Assembly (NCBI GenBank): GCA_964399345.1
Contig: CAYNQE010000003.1
Location: forward strand, 1 to 50,020
Length of the DNA stretch: 50,020 nucleotides
Origin: UBA2100 sp964399345
GTDB taxonomy: Bacteria; Patescibacteriota; Minisyncoccia; Phycocordibacterales; UBA2100
Reading direction: 5' to 3'
How positions within the stretch are numbered: position 1 is the stretch's first letter; every line of letters starts with the position of its first letter. The translations under genes and the position numbers were made by a program. The notes under the pieces were generated by a model. It ran no database searches, was not told where the DNA came from, and saw only the letters and a list, made by a program, of their open reading frames with translations. This document shows positions 31,423 through 39,712 of the stretch, in pieces.

Positions 31423-32610
31423 CGTGTCTTTTAGTTTTGCTGCAAAAAGTACTCCAGTTGCCATAACTAGTGCTGTTGCAAGGAATATAAATTGTATAGG
31501 AAGGAATATAAGCATCAAGGTTCCAAATAAGGGACTTACTATATAAGCTATAGGACTAAGCATGCGAAAGGCACTTACTTCATCTGAATCTCCTGCATCA
31601 ACATGCTTAAAGAAGTAGCCTTCGCTTGATATTTCAATCATGGCAGCACCTATTCTTGTTGAAAACATAGCCAACGACCATATTAGTACAGAAGTAGTAT
31701 CTAGAAATGTAAGCGCTGAAGTAGTTATGGTAATAACTACAAACCCTAGTATAAGTATTTCTTTTTCTCCAAAAACTGAATCAGCCAATTTTCCTAGAGG
31801 TATCTCAAGTAACAAGAAGGCAAGTGTTGCCGATGCGATAATTATACCGATGCTTGAAAGTGGCATCCCCAGAGTGTTATGAATATATATAGGTAAATAT
31901 ATAACCATTATACCGAAGAAGAAACGAAGAAGAAATTGAGAAAGAAACACGTTTCTTAAATCCACCCTTCTAATAAGGGAAGTCATGAAATTTGAAACAT
32001 CTAGTTGAGAATACTTTGGATCCTTAAAGTGTTTGAGTTGGGAGCCAGCGAGGAATATAAAAGGAACAAAAACTAACGCCGCAATTATAAAAAGTAATTT
32101 GTAATTATTTTCTCCTACTATAAACCCACCCAAAACAGGTGCTCCTATCCATGCAATTGTGGCAAATGTTAGAAAGATTCCTCGTATACCCCCGGTATCT
32201 TCCTCCTCAGTAGTACTTTCAAGAAAAATATCTAATGAAAAAGCAATGAGAGCAGGAACAAGGAATGCAATGAGGAAGATGAAGAACAAAAGTACTAGAT
32301 TATCTATCAAAGCAAACCCAATAAATGCTAGTACCTCAATTATTCCTAGAACAAGTAGGTTTGTGTAGTTACCGAATTTTTTTAAAAGGAAAGATACGTT
32401 TGCAATAGCAAGTAGGGTAACCATAGAGCCTACTGCATAGAGTAGTCCAATAAATTCATGTGGGAATCCACGGCTCACCATAAACGTGGACATATAGTAC
32501 GCAATTAGCGCTAGATGCAAAGAAAATATAAAATTCAGAGCATAAACGCTATGCCTAGACGAGGTCACATTTTTTATAATGTGCTTATCCTTTCTGTGTA
32601 TCAGTACCAT
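31417..32610 (-). CDS. MFS transporter
   Basis: 397 residues with about twelve hydrophobic helices and a central charged loop (FKDPKYSQLDVSN). The pattern fits the major facilitator superfamily (HEFIGLLYAVGSM, IPLGKLADSVFGEKEI as a GxLaDr-like loop). Substrate cannot be told; the MFS drug/sugar group is likely. It begins 9 nt after the RNase J gene and probably ends that operon. Confidence 0.78.
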   Translation of the reverse strand: MVLIHRKDKHIIKNVTSSRHSVYALNFIFSLHLALIAYYMSTFMVSRGFPHEFIGLLYAVGSMVTLLAIANVSFLLKKFGNYTNLLVLGIIEVLAFIGFALIDNLVLLFFIFLIAFLVPALIAFSLDIFLESTTEEEDTGGIRGIFLTFATIAWIGAPVLGGFIVGENNYKLLFIIAALVFVPFIFLAGSQLKHFKDPKYSQLDVSNFMTSLIRRVDLRNVFLSQFLLRFFFGIMVIYLPIYIHNTLGMPLSSIGIIIASATLAFLLLEIPLGKLADSVFGEKEILILGFVVITITTSALTFLDTTSVLIWSLAMFSTRIGAAMIEISSEGYFFKHVDAGDSDEVSAFRMLSPIAYIVSPLFGTLMLIFLPIQFIFLATALVMATGVLFAAKLKDTL

Positions 32611-32619
32611 TGGTGCTAA

Positions 32620-34446
32620 TTATACACCAACGATAACTGGAATAACTATAGGGTTTTTATGAGTTTTTTGAACCAAGAACTTTGATACTTCTTCAGTAAG
32701 TTCGTTCTTTATGTCATCTATATCAACTTTTTTAGATTTTTTGAATTTCTCTTCAACAGTTTTCTTGATTATCAAACGGGTTTGACCTAGGAGTTCTTGA
32801 GACTCTCGTAGGTATATAAACCCACGTGAGATAAGATCTGGAGATTTTCTTAGCTTACCAGCGCGGAGATTAATTGTTACAACCATAACGAAGATTCCGT
32901 CTTGGGCTAGAGACTGCCTGTCTTTAATAACAGCCTCTTGGATATCCCTAACGTGCAATCCTTCAACAATCCTTGATGTCATTGGAGCAGTTGCTTTTAG
33001 TCGCACGAATTCTTTTCCGTTATCTCGTATTTCAATAATAGTACCGTTATCAGGAACAATTATGTCTTCTTTAGAAAGTCCACAAGACTCTTTCATTAGG
33101 TCAGCGTGAATTCGAAGCATGTAGTGGAATCCGTGTTGAGGAATGAAGTACTTAGGTTTGATTTGTTGGTGAATCCAACGGGCCTCTTCCATACTACCGT
33201 GACCGGATGCGTGAACATCACTAGTTTCAAAAGTAACAATATGAACGTCTTGGCGCGCCATCTTGTCTTTAAGTGTTTGAACGGCGTTTTCGTTTCCTGG
33301 GATAACTGAAGAGGAAAGAACCACTGTATCTTTTGGAGTTAACTTAACCTTTCTGTGGCTCTTGTTAGCCATTCTCATTAATGCTGCAAATTCGTCACCT
33401 TGGGCACCTGTTGCAAGAATAATTATCTTACTCTCTGGGTAATCAGCCATTTCATCTGTTGAAATAATAGTTCCTTTCTTAGGCTTAAGAAGATTAATTT
33501 CTTGGGCAATACCTAGGTTAGTTTTCATACTTCTACCTTCAAGAACGATTTTCTTCCCGTTTTTCTCAGCAATGCTGATAATACTCATTATTCTTTCAAG
33601 TTGGGATGCAAAAGTTCCGATAATCAATCTGTGCTTAGCATCTCCAATGATTTTTTCAAAAGAATCAAATACCTTATGTTCAGGTATTGACCATCCTGGT
33701 TTCCACACACTAGTGGAGTCCATAAGAAGACACGTGATTTCTTCTTCTTTAAATACGCTGAATGAATCAATTTCTGATTGAGCAACAATTCCTGTTCCGT
33801 CGTGGTTAAGCTTAATGTCTCCTGTTATAGCTACATTTCCTGAAGGTGTTTTTATTATAACTCCCATAGAATCAGGAATTGTGTGAGTCACTCCGTAGAA
33901 GCGCAATGTAAGTCCTCCTACTTGTATAACATCAGTGTTTTCAACCTCTCGAATATCAGGAGTAGGTAGGTGAGGAAATTCTTCTTGGCGCTTTTTAATC
34001 ATTACTCCAGTAAGTCTTCTGGTGTAAATTGGGGGATTCCCAATTCGATCAATGATGTAAGGAATACCTCCTATGTGGTCTAGGTGACCATGGGTAATAA
34101 CCAATCCTTTAATTTTATCCTTACGATCTTCAAGATATTTTGTGTTAGGCAATGAATAGTCTACTCCAGGCTTGTCTTCTTCTTGGAACATAAAACCAGA
34201 GTCAACAACGATTATGTCGTCGTTATATTCAATTGCTGTCATGTTCTTTCCGATTTCTTCAACTCCTCCTAGAGGAATTATTCGAATAACACCATCCTCT
34301 AGACGAGGTATGACGTCATCTTTCTTTTTTGCGTGTACACGAGGTTTAGGAGGAAATTTCTTGTTCCTTCTTTGTGATGGTACTCGCTTCTTCTTGCTCT
34401 TGGCAGAGCTTGAGACGGTAAACCGCATTTTATTTTTGTTATCCAT
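32620..34446 (-). CDS. rnj: Ribonuclease J
   Basis: Metallo-beta-lactamase/beta-CASP RNase with endonuclease and 5'-3' exonuclease activity. 608 residues with a basic N-terminal extension (about 45 residues, KSKKKRVPSQRRNKK). Motif 2 is ITHGHLDHIGG, with further metal ligands in GVTHTIPDS and VAITGDIKL. The beta-CASP domain ends near ETSDVHASGHGSMEEA, and a C-terminal domain follows. 5'-3' decay by RNase J is of interest here because many mRNAs seem leaderless and a few start with a 5' hairpin. It lies between the peptide-binding protein and MFS genes. Confidence 0.92.
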   Translation of the reverse strand: MDNKNKMRFTVSSSAKSKKKRVPSQRRNKKFPPKPRVHAKKKDDVIPRLEDGVIRIIPLGGVEEIGKNMTAIEYNDDIIVVDSGFMFQEEDKPGVDYSLPNTKYLEDRKDKIKGLVITHGHLDHIGGIPYIIDRIGNPPIYTRRLTGVMIKKRQEEFPHLPTPDIREVENTDVIQVGGLTLRFYGVTHTIPDSMGVIIKTPSGNVAITGDIKLNHDGTGIVAQSEIDSFSVFKEEEITCLLMDSTSVWKPGWSIPEHKVFDSFEKIIGDAKHRLIIGTFASQLERIMSIISIAEKNGKKIVLEGRSMKTNLGIAQEINLLKPKKGTIISTDEMADYPESKIIILATGAQGDEFAALMRMANKSHRKVKLTPKDTVVLSSSVIPGNENAVQTLKDKMARQDVHIVTFETSDVHASGHGSMEEARWIHQQIKPKYFIPQHGFHYMLRIHADLMKESCGLSKEDIIVPDNGTIIEIRDNGKEFVRLKATAPMTSRIVEGLHVRDIQEAVIKDRQSLAQDGIFVMVVTINLRAGKLRKSPDLISRGFIYLRESQELLGQTRLIIKKTVEEKFKKSKKVDIDDIKNELTEEVSKFLVQKTHKNPIVIPVIVGV

Positions 34447-34472
34447 TGTTAATTTTTAAAGGCTAATAATTT

Positions 34473-36227
34473 TTATTTAAAGAAATGCCAAACTCTCTCA
34501 GTTTGAGTGTGCCACAAATGTACTCCAGAGAATCTCTCGCTAGGAGTTGCAACTAATCCAATATCTACACCGCGTAGGTATTTTGGAATCACGTAAAGGA
34601 AGTCAGGCGCGTAAAGGAAAATAGAAGGTGAGTCTTTCTGAATTTCTCTTTCAAACTTTATATATTGTTCGTCTCTCTCTTCCTTTGCGGAAAGTTCTCG
34701 TCCCTTCTCTAGAAAAACGTCAGCAGATGCGTTGGTGTAGTTTGCAATGTTAAGACCTGGGTCGTTTTTCTGTGAGGAGTGCCAGAAAGCAAAGAGATCT
34801 AGTCCTCTTCCCACTACTTCACCAAACAGAAGTGCCTCATATTCTCGAGGGCGAATAATATTGTGGTTTAAGTCTCCTGTTTCAAATACTACAACACGTA
34901 CGCCTATTCCAGCCTTTGTCCAAGCCTCAGCCGCAATATCGGACGCTAATTTTAGCTCGGGAGTGTTAGCTGTTGCTATTGTAAAAGTTAATAGCTTTTC
35001 GCCGTCAGTCCATTGGCCTAGTTCCTTATCAAATTCCCAGCCAGCTTTTTCAAGTATTTCTGTTGCAGTAGCCAACCTCTCTTCTTCGGTGGTATCAATA
35101 TGTTCAGTAACACTAAGTCCTGCAACGGTTCCCGGTGGAATGGGGGAATCTATTATTGTTCCGTAACCATTTAATACTTCGCTAACTATTTTATCCTTAT
35201 CCAAAAGAGCCTCAAGCGCCTGTCTAACTTCTTTTTCCGCAAAAATGTGATTTTTGTTTTGGTTAAAGAATATAGCGAATATTCTTGGGAAAACTGCCTG
35301 AAGTAATTCAGAGTCGTTAGCAAGGCTTTCATTTAGTGCAACGGACGAAACTGCGTTTAGGTTTTCCACGGCTCCTGTTTTATACGCAGAAAGTAACTCC
35401 TCTTCGTTTGCGTAAAAATTAACTATCAGTTTGTTTATAAACGGACGTCCTAGAGAGTAGTCATTAAATGCACGAAGATCATAGGATTCGGGTATTCCGG
35501 ATGAGTCGTAGGTAACACTCTTAATTTCAAATGGCCCAGATCCAATAGGTTTTATATTAAAATTACTGAAAGAGAATTCTTGAGGGTTAATGTTTATCCA
35601 TATGTGACGGGGAAGAATACCTATGGTCGTGTTCTCAAGAAAAGGAGCGTAGGGTCGTTGAAGAGTGAATCTAACCTCTCTGTCATTAATTTTCTCAACC
35701 AAAACACCTTCCCAGTCGGCTCTTCTAGGACTTTTAATAATACCGTCCTGTGCCATTTCTATAGTAAATATAATGTCGTCTGCAGTTAATGGTACCCCAT
35801 CATGGAAACGCGCATCGTCTTTTAATATAAATGTATATTCCGTTCCGTCTTCTGAAATGGTGTATCTTTCAGCAACATCTGGTATTAAAGTTCCGTTTGA
35901 AGAAGGGCGTGTTAATCCCGCGTAAATTAAAGTAGAAAGGTCACGATCAGTATCCGAAAGAGTGAGAAGTGGGTTTATAAATCTCGGTGCACCAATTACA
36001 CCTTCTTTTACCGTTCCGCCTCTAAGAGGTATTTGAGTGGTTGTTTCCTTATTAATTTGAACAACAAGCGAGAGTGTTGTTAGGAACACTAGTCCTGTTA
36101 GAGCCAAAAATACTACTCTTTCTAATGGTGAAAGAGCGTTAATAATATTTTGTAATAGACTTACCTTCGGAATACTATATTCCTTTAGTAAGTTATTAAT
36201 AGACTTGTTTTTAAGAGGATTATCCAT
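34473..36227 (-). CDS. Membrane-anchored peptide-binding protein (SBP family 5)
   Basis: 584 residues. A transmembrane anchor (ERVVFLALTGLVFLTTLSLVV, about 33-53) rather than a lipobox, then an extracytoplasmic solute-binding domain. Typical segments are GGTVKEGVIGAPRFINPLL, YTFILKDDARFHDGVPLTADDIIFT and VRQALEALLDKD. It is the OppA/DppA type that binds oligopeptides. No permease or ATPase genes are adjacent. It is 21 nt downstream of secG and 26 nt upstream of RNase J. Confidence 0.87.
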   Translation of the reverse strand: MDNPLKNKSINNLLKEYSIPKVSLLQNIINALSPLERVVFLALTGLVFLTTLSLVVQINKETTTQIPLRGGTVKEGVIGAPRFINPLLTLSDTDRDLSTLIYAGLTRPSSNGTLIPDVAERYTISEDGTEYTFILKDDARFHDGVPLTADDIIFTIEMAQDGIIKSPRRADWEGVLVEKINDREVRFTLQRPYAPFLENTTIGILPRHIWININPQEFSFSNFNIKPIGSGPFEIKSVTYDSSGIPESYDLRAFNDYSLGRPFINKLIVNFYANEEELLSAYKTGAVENLNAVSSVALNESLANDSELLQAVFPRIFAIFFNQNKNHIFAEKEVRQALEALLDKDKIVSEVLNGYGTIIDSPIPPGTVAGLSVTEHIDTTEEERLATATEILEKAGWEFDKELGQWTDGEKLLTFTIATANTPELKLASDIAAEAWTKAGIGVRVVVFETGDLNHNIIRPREYEALLFGEVVGRGLDLFAFWHSSQKNDPGLNIANYTNASADVFLEKGRELSAKEERDEQYIKFEREIQKDSPSIFLYAPDFLYVIPKYLRGVDIGLVATPSERFSGVHLWHTQTERVWHFFK

Positions 36228-36248
36228 TTTTAAGACACACAGAGTCTT

Positions 36249-36482
36249 CTACGCAACGAATAGATTTAACATAGCGATGAGTGCAAAAAGCAATCCCAGC
36301 ACTATAGTTACTCTAAAGAGAGTTTTCTCTAAACCACGACGAGTATGAAAACCCGAACTAAAGTTATCAGCTCCAAATGCACCACCAAGACCCGAACCAG
36401 TCTGCTGTAGCAGAATAGTTAAGATGAGCATGATGGAGAGCGCAATTTGTATGTACGGCAAAAGGCCGATAAATGCTTCCAT
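36249..36482 (-). CDS. secG: Preprotein translocase subunit SecG
   Basis: 77 residues with two transmembrane helices and the hallmark LLQQTGSGLGGAFGADNFSSGFHTRRG between them. It enhances SecYEG-dependent export. I start at 36482 (MEAFIGLLPYIQ) because the promoter's -10 lies at 36497-36492 just upstream; an in-frame ATG at 36524 would lie upstream of that promoter. First gene of the minus-strand unit with the peptide-binding protein, RNase J and MFS genes. Confidence 0.88.
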   Translation of the reverse strand: MEAFIGLLPYIQIALSIMLILTILLQQTGSGLGGAFGADNFSSGFHTRRGLEKTLFRVTIVLGLLFALIAMLNLFVA

Positions 36483-36491
36483 GTTGGCCCG

Positions 36492-36551
36492 AGTATAACA
36501 GGAGTGTAAAAAATGGCAAGACATTGCATTTAGGTAGTCTTTTGGTATAGT
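36492..36551. promoter_or_regulatory. Divergent promoters of secG and rplY
   Basis: Minus strand: TTGCCA (36519-36514), 16 nt, TATACT (36497-36492) for secG. Plus strand: TTGCAT (36524-36529), 16 nt, TATAGT (36546-36551) for rplY. The two -35 boxes are 4 bp apart back to back, so the polymerases should compete. Both -10 boxes end 9 nt before their ATG. Confidence 0.7.
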
Positions 36552-36560
36552 TTTGCCCTA

Positions 36561-37193
36561 ATGACTGAATTAAACATAAAAACAAGAGGAAAAGATTCAA
36601 CACCTGATGCATTACGTGCAACAGGATTACTTCCTGCTGTTTTTTATGGACCTAAAGAAGAGAACACTCCAATTACAGTTGACGCTAAAGAATTTGGCCA
36701 GATATGGGCAGAGGCTGGAGGGTCTGCGATTGTTGACCTAAAAGGAGTGGGAGAGGACAAAGAAGTACTTATCCAAGACGTTAGCGTTGACCCAGTTACA
36801 GGAGTTCCAATTCACGCAGACTTCTACTGCATCGAACGAGGAAAGAAACTAACCATTACTGTTCCATTGAACTTCATAGGAGAGGCTCCTGTTGAAAAAG
36901 AAGGAGGTATTGTTGTTAAGGTTATGCACGAGATTGAAATTGTAGTTCGACCAAGAGATATCCCTCAGGAAATCGAAGTGGATGTAACTACGCTGGGGGC
37001 ACTAGATAGCAACATTACAATTGCAGACCTTAAACTTTCTGAAGAAATTGAACCAACTGCAGAACTAACAGATAACGTAGCATCCGTTACGCAACCACAA
37101 GAAGAAAAGGTTGAAGAAGAAAGAGACATTACAGATATTGAAATAGAAGGAGAGGGAGAGACTGAAGAAGGAGAAGAAAATAAGGAAGAGTAA
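36561..37193 (+). CDS. rplY: Ribosomal protein L25 (Ctc-type)
   Basis: 210 residues: the 5S-rRNA-binding L25 domain (about 1-90; DALRATGLLPAVFYGP, DVSVDPVTGVPIHADFY) and the CTC C-terminal beta domain (about 92-180), then a strongly acidic tail (EEERDITDIEIEGEGETEEG). The tail is longer and more acidic than in many homologues. The gene ends in a terminator hairpin that includes the stop codon. Confidence 0.92.
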   Translation: MTELNIKTRGKDSTPDALRATGLLPAVFYGPKEENTPITVDAKEFGQIWAEAGGSAIVDLKGVGEDKEVLIQDVSVDPVTGVPIHADFYCIERGKKLTITVPLNFIGEAPVEKEGGIVVKVMHEIEIVVRPRDIPQEIEVDVTTLGALDSNITIADLKLSEEIEPTAELTDNVASVTQPQEEKVEEERDITDIEIEGEGETEEGEENKEE

Positions 37194-37218
37194 AAGACAC
37201 CAGCCAGGTGTCTTTTAC
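37190..37218. terminator. Terminator after rplY
   Basis: A perfect 12-bp stem GTAAAAGACACC/GGTGTCTTTTAC and a 5-nt loop, covering the rplY stop codon. The TATACT of the next gene begins 3 nt later. Confidence 0.8.
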
Positions 37219-37233
37219 GTTATACTTATACCG

Positions 37234-38565
37234 ATGAGTAAAAGAATTATAGTGCTCGGTATTTTAATGTCACTGCTGGTGGCACCTGTTGCATACGCCG
37301 AGACAAAAGAACAAAGAGAAGCACGCTTGCGAGCGGAGCTTGCAAAAATTGAAGTAGAAATTTCCCAGCAACAAGTTATTCTAGATGCTAAAAGTGGAGA
37401 ACGGCAGTCCCTGGAGCGAGACGTTGCAGTATTAGATGTACAGATTAATAAGGCACAACTTGCCATTAGACAAAGAAACTTAACCATTTCTCAAATTACT
37501 AGTGATGTTAAAGATAGAGAACAAGCCATCAGAGAATTAGACGCTAAGATTGGTAGAGAAAAAGACTCTCTTTCTCAACTTTTACGAAAAACAAATGAAA
37601 TAGATAACCTGTCTTTTACTGAAATGATATTAGGAAGCAATGATCTTTCGGATTTGTTTGTCGACATTGATTCTTTTGAAGTCGTAAAGATTTCTCTTTC
37701 AAAATCTTTTGAATTAATAGCAGCAGCCAAAGCCTCAATACAAGGACAAAAGAAAGTTCTTCAAGAAGAGCAGTTAGAAGAAAGAGAGTTAAGAGAGATA
37801 CAGGTTCTTCAGAAGAATAAGGTGGAATCTCGTAAGGGGGAGAAGAATAAAATACTAACTGTTACAAAAGGACAAGAAGAGATATATCAGGATATTTTAA
37901 ATGAAAGTAAAAGAAGTGCAGCAGAAATTCGCTCAACATTATTTTCATTACGTGGTACGGCCGCCATTCCGTTTGGAGACGCTTATGACTTTGCAAAAGA
38001 GGCTAGTGGTAAAACTGGTGTGAGACCTGCTTTGATTCTCGCTATTTTAAAGCAAGAAACTAACTTAGGAGAAAACGTAGGACAGTGTCTTCTTACAAAC
38101 TCTCCAAACAAAGGAGATGGGAAAGGTAAAAACACAGGACGTGCCTTTGATCAGGTTATGAAAGGAACTCGAGACGTTGATCCGTTCATGGATATTGTAA
38201 ATGAATTAGGATTAGATCCGTATTCACAAGTGGTGTCGTGCCCTCCTTCATATGGCTACGGCGGAGCCATGGGCCCTGCTCAATTTATTCCTTCAACTTG
38301 GGTTTTGTATAAAAAAGCACTAGGTAAGATAACAGGGCAAAATCCACCGAATCCATGGGATCCAAGAACAGCCATTTTTGCAACGGCCTTGTTAATGGAG
38401 GATAACGGAGCAGATCAAGGTTCATTCTTTGCAGAACGTCTTGCGGCACTAAGGTATTTTGCCGGATGGAGGAATGCTAAAAAAGCGGCGTATGCATTCT
38501 ATGGAGACGACGTTATGGAGTTAGTTGAAGTGATGCAAAATCAAATTGATATTTTGGAGGGCTAA
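37234..38565 (+). CDS. Secreted coiled-coil lytic transglycosylase, candidate FtsEX effector
   Basis: 443 residues: a cleavable signal peptide (MSKRIIVLGILMSLLVAPVAYA), a long coiled coil (about 25-240) like those of EnvC, PcsB and CwlO, and a C-terminal SLT-type domain (about 250-440). The latter contains LILAILKQETNLG with the catalytic Glu, GYGGAMGPAQFIPSTW, and FAGWRNAKKAAYAFYGD. The layout combines the FtsX-docking coiled coil of division hydrolases with an MltB-like glycan cleaver in place of a CHAP or LytM peptidase. The FtsEX link is inference; ftsEX is 22 kb upstream. TATACT at 37221-37226 is 7 nt before the ATG. Confidence 0.82.
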   Translation: MSKRIIVLGILMSLLVAPVAYAETKEQREARLRAELAKIEVEISQQQVILDAKSGERQSLERDVAVLDVQINKAQLAIRQRNLTISQITSDVKDREQAIRELDAKIGREKDSLSQLLRKTNEIDNLSFTEMILGSNDLSDLFVDIDSFEVVKISLSKSFELIAAAKASIQGQKKVLQEEQLEERELREIQVLQKNKVESRKGEKNKILTVTKGQEEIYQDILNESKRSAAEIRSTLFSLRGTAAIPFGDAYDFAKEASGKTGVRPALILAILKQETNLGENVGQCLLTNSPNKGDGKGKNTGRAFDQVMKGTRDVDPFMDIVNELGLDPYSQVVSCPPSYGYGGAMGPAQFIPSTWVLYKKALGKITGQNPPNPWDPRTAIFATALLMEDNGADQGSFFAERLAALRYFAGWRNAKKAAYAFYGDDVMELVEVMQNQIDILEG

Positions 38566-38567
38566 AA

Positions 38568-38588
38568 ACGCGGCTTGTGAGGCCGCGT
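38568..38588. terminator. GC hairpin between the transglycosylase and a minus-strand gene
   Basis: ACGCGGC (38568-38574) with GCCGCGT (38582-38588). On the minus strand a run of T (plus 38563-38567 as A) follows the stem. It therefore looks like the terminator of the minus-strand gene ending at 38598, although it may also act on the plus strand. Confidence 0.65.
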
Positions 38589-38597
38589 GTTTAATGA

Positions 38598-38909
38598 TCA
38601 AGAAGGTGTGAACGATGCTGCAAACAGATGAGAGTTTGCAACTAAGAATGTAAAGACACCATTCTCTTCCGTAACACTGTTTGTCTTGAGTGAATACGAA
38701 GGAGGTTTCTTTTTTTTGCGAATTACACTATGTGATCCGCTCTCTTTCGGTTCAATAGAAAAAACCAAAGAGAATCGAGTCGGCGACTTTATCTAGAAGA
38801 CGTCCATTTTTTTGATTTTTTCTGACCGGGTTCCTGGGAACGTTGTTATTGCCAGGATCCCTTTTGCTGATGTCGAGGGGAACTTTTCGGAAAATTTTTG
38901 TGGTGTCAT
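38598..38909 (-). pseudogene. Small gene interrupted by an in-frame TAG
   Basis: An ATG at 38909 with an upstream AAGGA begins MTPQKFSEKFPSTSAKGILA and runs 38 residues to TAG at 38795-38793. The same frame stays open for another 64 codons (IKSPTRFSLVFSIEPKESGS through NGVFTFLVANSHLF) to TGA at 38600-38598, 10 nt before a terminator hairpin. Nothing else occupies this stretch. A decayed gene is the simplest reading. A one-base shift or amber readthrough are alternatives. No family recognised. The rest of the 38566-39010 gap holds its promoter region (TATGAT-like -10 near 38940) and hairpins. Confidence 0.4.
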
Positions 38910-38977
38910 TGCAATGTCCTTCTGTTGCTGAGTAAAGAGTATCATATAGAAATAACACTTACACTTGTCAGATAGCA

Positions 38978-39004
38978 AAAAGGCGGCTTGATAGGCCGCC
39001 TTTT
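38978..39004. terminator. Terminator of the 39011 minus-strand gene
   Basis: AAAAGGCGGC (38978-38987) with GCCGCCTTTT (38995-39004), 7-nt loop. It lies 6 nt beyond the stop codon of the gene at 39011-39331 and can act in both directions. Confidence 0.75.
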
Positions 39005-39010
39005 AAGGTT

Positions 39011-39331
39011 TTAGAACTTTGGGGCATTTTCGTGTCCCTCGGGATAGACTGTGAAGAATAATCCGCCTATTTGTGCTGACCTTGCGGTCATTACTCTGTC
39101 AGCAGATCTTTTTGCTTTCAAATCACACACGATTATCTTACCCCCAGTTTTATGCCATTTTCCGTTGGCAAAAAGAAGCCAGTTCTGGACTGTAATGTGA
39201 ATATGGTTCTCATTCTTTTCCGAGCTGACTACCTGACCACAAAAGCAATCACCCAGAAAATTGCAGACAATAGTGCCCGTGGAAATAATCGGTAGTTCTG
39301 TATCCAAAGATACAGGGATGGTTGTAGACAT
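39011..39331 (-). CDS. Small hypothetical protein with Shine-Dalgarno start
   Basis: 106 residues; no family recognised. It is Cys- and His-containing (VCNFLGDCFCG near 22-32; ENHIHITVQNWLLFANGKW) and may be a small beta-barrel. A GGGAGA lies 8 nt before the ATG, unlike most genes here, which lack such a site. It ends at a hairpin terminator. Its upstream region is shared with the rpmE promoter on the other strand. Confidence 0.55.
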   Translation of the reverse strand: MSTTIPVSLDTELPIISTGTIVCNFLGDCFCGQVVSSEKNENHIHITVQNWLLFANGKWHKTGGKIIVCDLKAKRSADRVMTARSAQIGGLFFTVYPEGHENAPKF

Positions 39332-39374
39332 TTTAGGTCTCCCAGTTAATTTCTATCCAAAACGTATCATACCC

Positions 39375-39402
39375 TTGCCAGTTTTCCTAGAAATGTTACA
39401 GT
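39375..39402 (+). promoter_or_regulatory. Promoter of rpmE
   Basis: TTGCCA (39375-39380), 16 nt, TACAGT (39397-39402), 8 nt before the ATG at 39411. Confidence 0.65.
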
Positions 39403-39410
39403 GTCGCGGT

Positions 39411-39665
39411 ATGAAAAAGGATACACACCCAGATAACTATAGAGAAGTAATTTTCCTAGACAACACGTCAGGGGAGGAATTTCTACTATTCTCCACAGTT
39501 GAGACTGATGAGACTGGTACGTACAAGAAAAAGGAGTATCCACTCTATCGTGTTGAAATTTCAAGCGCTTCACACCCATTCTACACTGGTGTTAAAACAA
39601 CTATTGATACCGCAGGACGTGTTGAGAAGTTCAAGACTCGTGCAAAAGCAGCCTCAAGCAAGTAA
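39411..39665 (+). CDS. rpmE: Ribosomal protein L31
   Basis: 84 residues. MKKDTHPDNYREVIF at the start and EISSASHPFYTG and DTAGRVEKFKTR at the end are diagnostic of L31. There is no CxxC, so it is the zinc-free (C-minus) type. I start at 39411; an in-frame ATG at 39261 would add 50 residues unlike L31 and would precede the promoter. It has a short basic extension (AKAASSK). Confidence 0.93.
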   Translation: MKKDTHPDNYREVIFLDNTSGEEFLLFSTVETDETGTYKKKEYPLYRVEISSASHPFYTGVKTTIDTAGRVEKFKTRAKAASSK

Positions 39666-39685
39666 ACGTAAAATATTGTAAGATG

Positions 39686-39709
39686 AAAGCGGTGTAAAAA
39701 CCGCTTTTT
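39686..39709 (+). terminator. Terminator or attenuator directly before prfA
   Basis: AAAGCGGT (39686-39693) with ACCGCTTT (39700-39707), then T to 39709. The prfA start codon follows 3 nt later, so prfA is expressed by readthrough or from a start inside this element. Confidence 0.7.
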
Positions 39710-39712
39710 GAT

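Noticed and set aside
39261..39410. A 50-residue N-terminal extension of ribosomal protein L31
   Set aside because: It lies upstream of the TTGCCA/TACAGT promoter, overlaps the minus-strand gene and does not resemble L31.
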